A stretch of DNA of 64,000 nucleotides from assembly GCA_032358165.1 (NCBI GenBank), contig JAALGY010000001.1, positions 620,001-684,000 of the forward strand, read 5' to 3'. A program made the position numbers and the translations under genes. Positions 60,455-64,000 of this stretch are shown in pieces. The notes beneath the pieces were generated by a model that had not been told where the DNA came from, searched no databases, and saw nothing but the letters and a program-made list of their open reading frames with translations. Numbering within the stretch: position 1 is the stretch's first letter; each line of letters begins with the position of its first letter. Source of the DNA: Diplosphaera chodatii. Lineage: Eukaryota > Chlorophyta > Trebouxiophyceae > Prasiolales > Stichococcaceae.

Positions 60455-63423
60455 ATGCATTGCGGATCGTTTAGGACGCATTGCGTCCGCGATTGCTCAG
60501 GTGCTCCATCATGTACCGGCACACAGCGCATCCTCAGCGACAGGCAACATCAGCAGCATCTACAGCGGCGAGCGCAGCACCTGCAGCCCAGACGGCGGTG
60601 CACGCGCAATGTGCAGGCAGCCGTGGCTGCTGAAGTGGTGTCCGCTGCAGCGCCGCCAGGGTTCAGTGGTCCAAAAGTGCGCCGCAGTCAGAGGATGCAC
60701 ATGCAATGCATGGCGCTTGCCCTTCCGCGCATACTTGCCATGTCAGTTGGCACTGTGCACCCAGCTTGCCACCGTACCATCTGCACAGGTGTTGGACATC
60801 CTGGCGGGCGGCACCAATCTCAGCGAGGCTGACACAGCTGCGGCGCTCACGGCAAGTGCTCACTGTCCGCCCTTCTTGGACTGTGCGACTGGAAAACGCT
60901 TGTCGGCTGCATGCACTTGAACACCCGCGAACGTCTAATGACCTCCTTGACGTGCTGCTGCTGCAGGGCTTCCTGCGAGAGGGCAAGCCGGTGCAGATTG
61001 CCGCCTTCCTGATGCTGCTGCGGGCAAAGGTGCTTCTAGACCACGCCTGATGTATCTGCAACCCGCACACCGTCCGCTCTGCACACAGTAAGCTTAGCGT
61101 GGCAGCCGTGCTAGGCGTTCCAGTCACTTAGCGCATGCATCATATTGCAGACTGCAATGCCACTGCGCAGGGCGAGACGCCGGATGAGGTGGCGGGTCTG
61201 GCCAGGGCGATGCTGCAGGTTGCTGTGCCGGTGCAGGCCGGCAGCGACGGTGCGCAACTGTGCCTTTGATGTAAGGGCTGCGGCACGCTGCTGAAACTCG
61301 GCACGGTCGTCGTCAGCAGCGCAAGAGCCAGCAAGCGACGCGTTTCAGGGTGTCCTGCAGTGCTGGACATCGTGGGGACGGGCGGCGACAACATCGGCAG
61401 CGTCAACATCAGCACGGGCGCCTGCGTGGTGGCCGCAGCGGCGGGCGGCCGGGTCGCCAAGCATGGCAGCCGCTCGGTGTCGAGCCTCTGCGGCTCCGCA
61501 GACGTCCTGGAGGTGCTGCTCTGCGGTTGCCATTGTTCCAGGGGGTATCATCGAGTCGGCTGGTCAAAATGCTGCAATTACTGACTGCCAACCTGCTGAG
61601 TGCGCAACCCGCTTGGCATCGAACTTCGGTCGGTTTCAAGGATGCTTGCACCCAGCCTGAGGAACCTCAGGTGCTCAGGCGGCGCCATGGACGGTTGGCT
61701 TACCCATCGTGCGCCGACAGCAAAAGGAACAGGATGGCGATGTTGCTCGCGCTGAACGCTGGCCGATGGCATGCAGGCGCTGGGCGTCGCAGTGGACCTG
61801 GGCCCGCAGTCCGTGGCGCGGTGCGTGGACGAGGCGGGCGTCGGCTTCATGTACGCGCCGCGGTACCACCCGGCCATGGCTGCAGTGCGGTCGATACGCA
61901 AGGAGCTCGGGGTGAGGCCGCTGCTGCTGCTGTGCGTGCGCTGGTCGGTCTTGCTCCTGGCGGATGTGGGGCCTTAGAGGCTGCGCCTGTGTAGTCATGG
62001 CAAGGTGGTTAGCATGCAAGACAGCTTGTCCAAAGAGTCGTGTTGCATCGTTGTGCCGCACAGCCATCTCTGCATATCATGTGGATAACATCGAGGAGCG
62101 CCCCACTGCTTGGTGCTATGTGCTGCACGCCTGCAGGAGCCGAGGAACATGCAGCATCCAAACCAATGCCTTGTGCCGCTCACAGTGAATGCCAACATGA
62201 GAGCGCTTGGTGCGCAGGTGCGGACAGCATTCAACATCCTGGGGCCTATGCTGAACCCGGCGCAGGCGGCGTACGGCCTCATCGGTGTGTACAGCAACAG
62301 CGTCGCGCCGCTGATGGCGGGGGCGCTGCAGCGGCTGGGCATGCAGCGGGCATTGGTGGTGCACAGCTTCGGGCTGGACGAGCTGACGCCCCTGGGCGCC
62401 TCCGATGTGCTCGAGGTGCGGACAGTCACCTCAGACTTCCAACCCACGCTCATGGTAGCTGGTGGGCGCGGCTGGAGCTGCTCGCGCATTTGCATGGTGT
62501 CCAGCATTCGTGCTGTACTGTTGACACCCGCCCTGAGCTCTCAGCAGCATGGGTTGAGGACTGCACAGGCCATATCTGCCGAAAGGCGTTGGGAGTGCTA
62601 AGTAGCTGAACAGAGCAGCTGCGCTGCACAGGGGCCACGGGTTGCCTGCCTGAGGGGCATGGTCAGTAGTCTTCTGAGGCTTGAGCGAGCAAGATGGGTG
62701 TTGAGGCCGCCCGCCCCTGTTTCAGGTGACGCCCGCGGGCACGCGCACCTACAGCCTGGAGCCCCGGGACCTGGGCATCCCGCGGTGCGAGATCAAGGAC
62801 CTGGCCGGGGGCGACGCCCCCTACAACGCCAACCTGCTCATGGTGTGCCACGCCCCACCGCCGCAGACAGCGCCGTGCTGCTTTGCTTGCACCATCATGT
62901 GTGCCGTGTGGAGCAAAGTGCATGCCGAACAGTTGTCTAATCTGTGAGCGCTGATGTTTGCACGCCAGGACGTGTTTGGCGGGGAGCGGAACGCCATCGC
63001 GGACGCGCTGAACCTGAATGCCGGGGTGGCGCTGCACGCCGCCAACGTGGTCTCCAGCCCGGCGGAGGGGGTGGCACGCGCCCAGGAGGCACAAAGATCC
63101 GGTGAGGGCAGGCTGGAGGGTTGAGAGTGGAGCTGGAGTTTGCATTCCAACGTTTAGCGCAGCAGACCCGACTTGACAGCAGCGTGCTGCATGAGGCCTG
63201 GGCGTCCCTGTGCCATGGCCCATTTGCATATCACACACTAGTGAAACCAGTTCTGATGGAGTGATATGATGGGGGGCAAGGGAGCCGAGGCCGCCTAGCC
63301 AGCGCTGTACTCTTCCTGGGTGCAGGCAAGGCGGGGGAGGTGCTGGCCAAGTGGATCGAGGTCAGCCAGGCCGCGGCTCGGGAGGAGGCGCCCATCCCCT
63401 GCACCCCCTCCCAGCTGCTATAG
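60455..63423 (+). CDS. PAT1: Anthranilate phosphoribosyltransferase, plastid-targeted
   Basis: Second step of tryptophan synthesis: anthranilate plus PRPP gives phosphoribosyl-anthranilate and pyrophosphate, in the plastid in plants and algae. Exons 60455-60676, 60789-60851, 60967-61029, 61171-61249, 61361-61512, 61777-61911, 62218-62415, 62726-62842, 62969-63101, 63326-63423; 1260 nt, 419 residues. Residues 1 to about 70 are Arg/Gln/Ser-rich and transit-peptide-like. The catalytic domain begins [20 protein letters not shown], then [20 protein letters not shown]. The PRPP loop is [29 protein letters not shown] has Ser where the family usually has Asn (KHGNR). [20 protein letters not shown] and [14 protein letters not shown] follow. 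The intron after 60851 starts GCAAGT; that reading keeps the family motif intact. Confidence 0.96.
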
Positions 63424-64000
63424 GCGGCAGCCGTGAGCAGCAAATTTGCAGCATCAGTGGCGGCAGCAGCAGCAGAGGCTTACCCCGCCTGTTGCAAGGC
63501 AGGTGGAGCCAAGCAGGCAGCACACGGTCAGCAAGCCAGACAATTTCAAAACGTCGGTGCAAGTGTGCACTCGTGTGGCACTGAGGATGCGGGCGAAAAC
63601 ATGCAAGGAAACACGCGGAAACAGGCGGAAACAGAAAGTAATGTCCATGCAGGACTACTGTGCTGGTCGCCAGACCCAGATCTTGCCAGGCTGCCGACCC
63701 TGTATGGGTCAACCTGACTGCTGACCTTCGGTGCAACATGCATGCCGGTTGGGTTTATAATTTGTTCAGCATGTGATACGAGGGCTGTAGGCATCGGTGC
63801 TGCCTCCTGCATTGCATGGCCCGGTTGTTAGGGCCAGAATGAACTCGGCTCTCTGTTGCATCGTATAACCTGGCAGCAGGTGCGGCCAATATATTGTGGG
63901 CCTGCACCCGCCCGCGCAGCTTTCGTTATGCCTAGAAATGCTGACACACTGCCTGCATACAATCAGATGTCGGAGGCGGTCGCCGATCAGCAGCTGCGCC
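63424..64000. other. Right-end spacer
   Basis: 3' UTR of the TrpD gene and unassigned sequence to the window edge. I could not support any exon of a neighbouring gene. Confidence 0.5.

Noticed and set aside
1..64000. tRNA, rRNA, CRISPR, phage, toxin or biosynthetic-cluster signals
   Set aside because: Scanned by eye on both strands; no cloverleaf with conserved arms, no spaced direct-repeat array and no hallmark proteins were found.

Overview
The window is nuclear DNA from a green alga (Chlorophyta, most likely Chlorophyceae). The evidence is dense short introns, almost all ending in TGCAG or CAG, moderately high GC with CCG and CAG microsatellites, and proteins whose closest recognisable relatives are plant and algal. 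No operons, Shine-Dalgarno sites, rRNA, tRNA or CRISPR were seen. I rebuilt the gene models by hand from splice sites, reading phase and family alignment. In most models every exon junction keeps frame and the exon total is a multiple of three.

Layout, left to right. 153-2086 (+): 3' part of a proline-rich extracellular-matrix-type gene. 3045-7258 (-): IPUT1/PGSIP6-type GT8 glucuronosyltransferase of sphingolipid synthesis. 9394-11782 (+): group-E-like bZIP factor. 12852-14655 (-): sphingolipid fatty acid 2-hydroxylase (FAH). 15745-17811 (+): GNAT acetyltransferase with a probable plastid transit peptide. 18567-24018 (+): plastid FAD-dependent lycopene beta/epsilon cyclase-like protein. 24586-26843 (-): unnamed two-repeat protein starting MGQYW, with an apparent one-base frameshift. 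27119-37103 and about 37807-45383 (+): tandem duplicate pair of large FUSC-like membrane proteins, the first carrying an ~870 bp terminal-inverted-repeat element in an intron. 45756-53076 (-): COG1, Golgi tethering complex. 53460-55931 (-): FCF2-type pre-rRNA processing factor. 56281-59077 (+): La protein. 59435-60022 (+): small single-pass membrane protein. 60455-63423 (+): anthranilate phosphoribosyltransferase of tryptophan synthesis.

Themes. Two sphingolipid enzymes (headgroup glucuronosyltransferase and acyl 2-hydroxylase) lie within 12 kb with only the bZIP gene between them. Two RNA-biogenesis genes (FCF2 and La) are divergent, with start codons about 350 bp apart. The FUSC pair lets intron gain or loss, intron displacement and donor change be read directly from paralogues. 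GC-AG introns are unusually common (at least eight of roughly 155 placed introns). I found no phage, defence or secondary-metabolite system. The least described items are the MGQYW repeat protein, the TIR element, and a pair of adjacent perfect hairpins in an IPUT1 intron.
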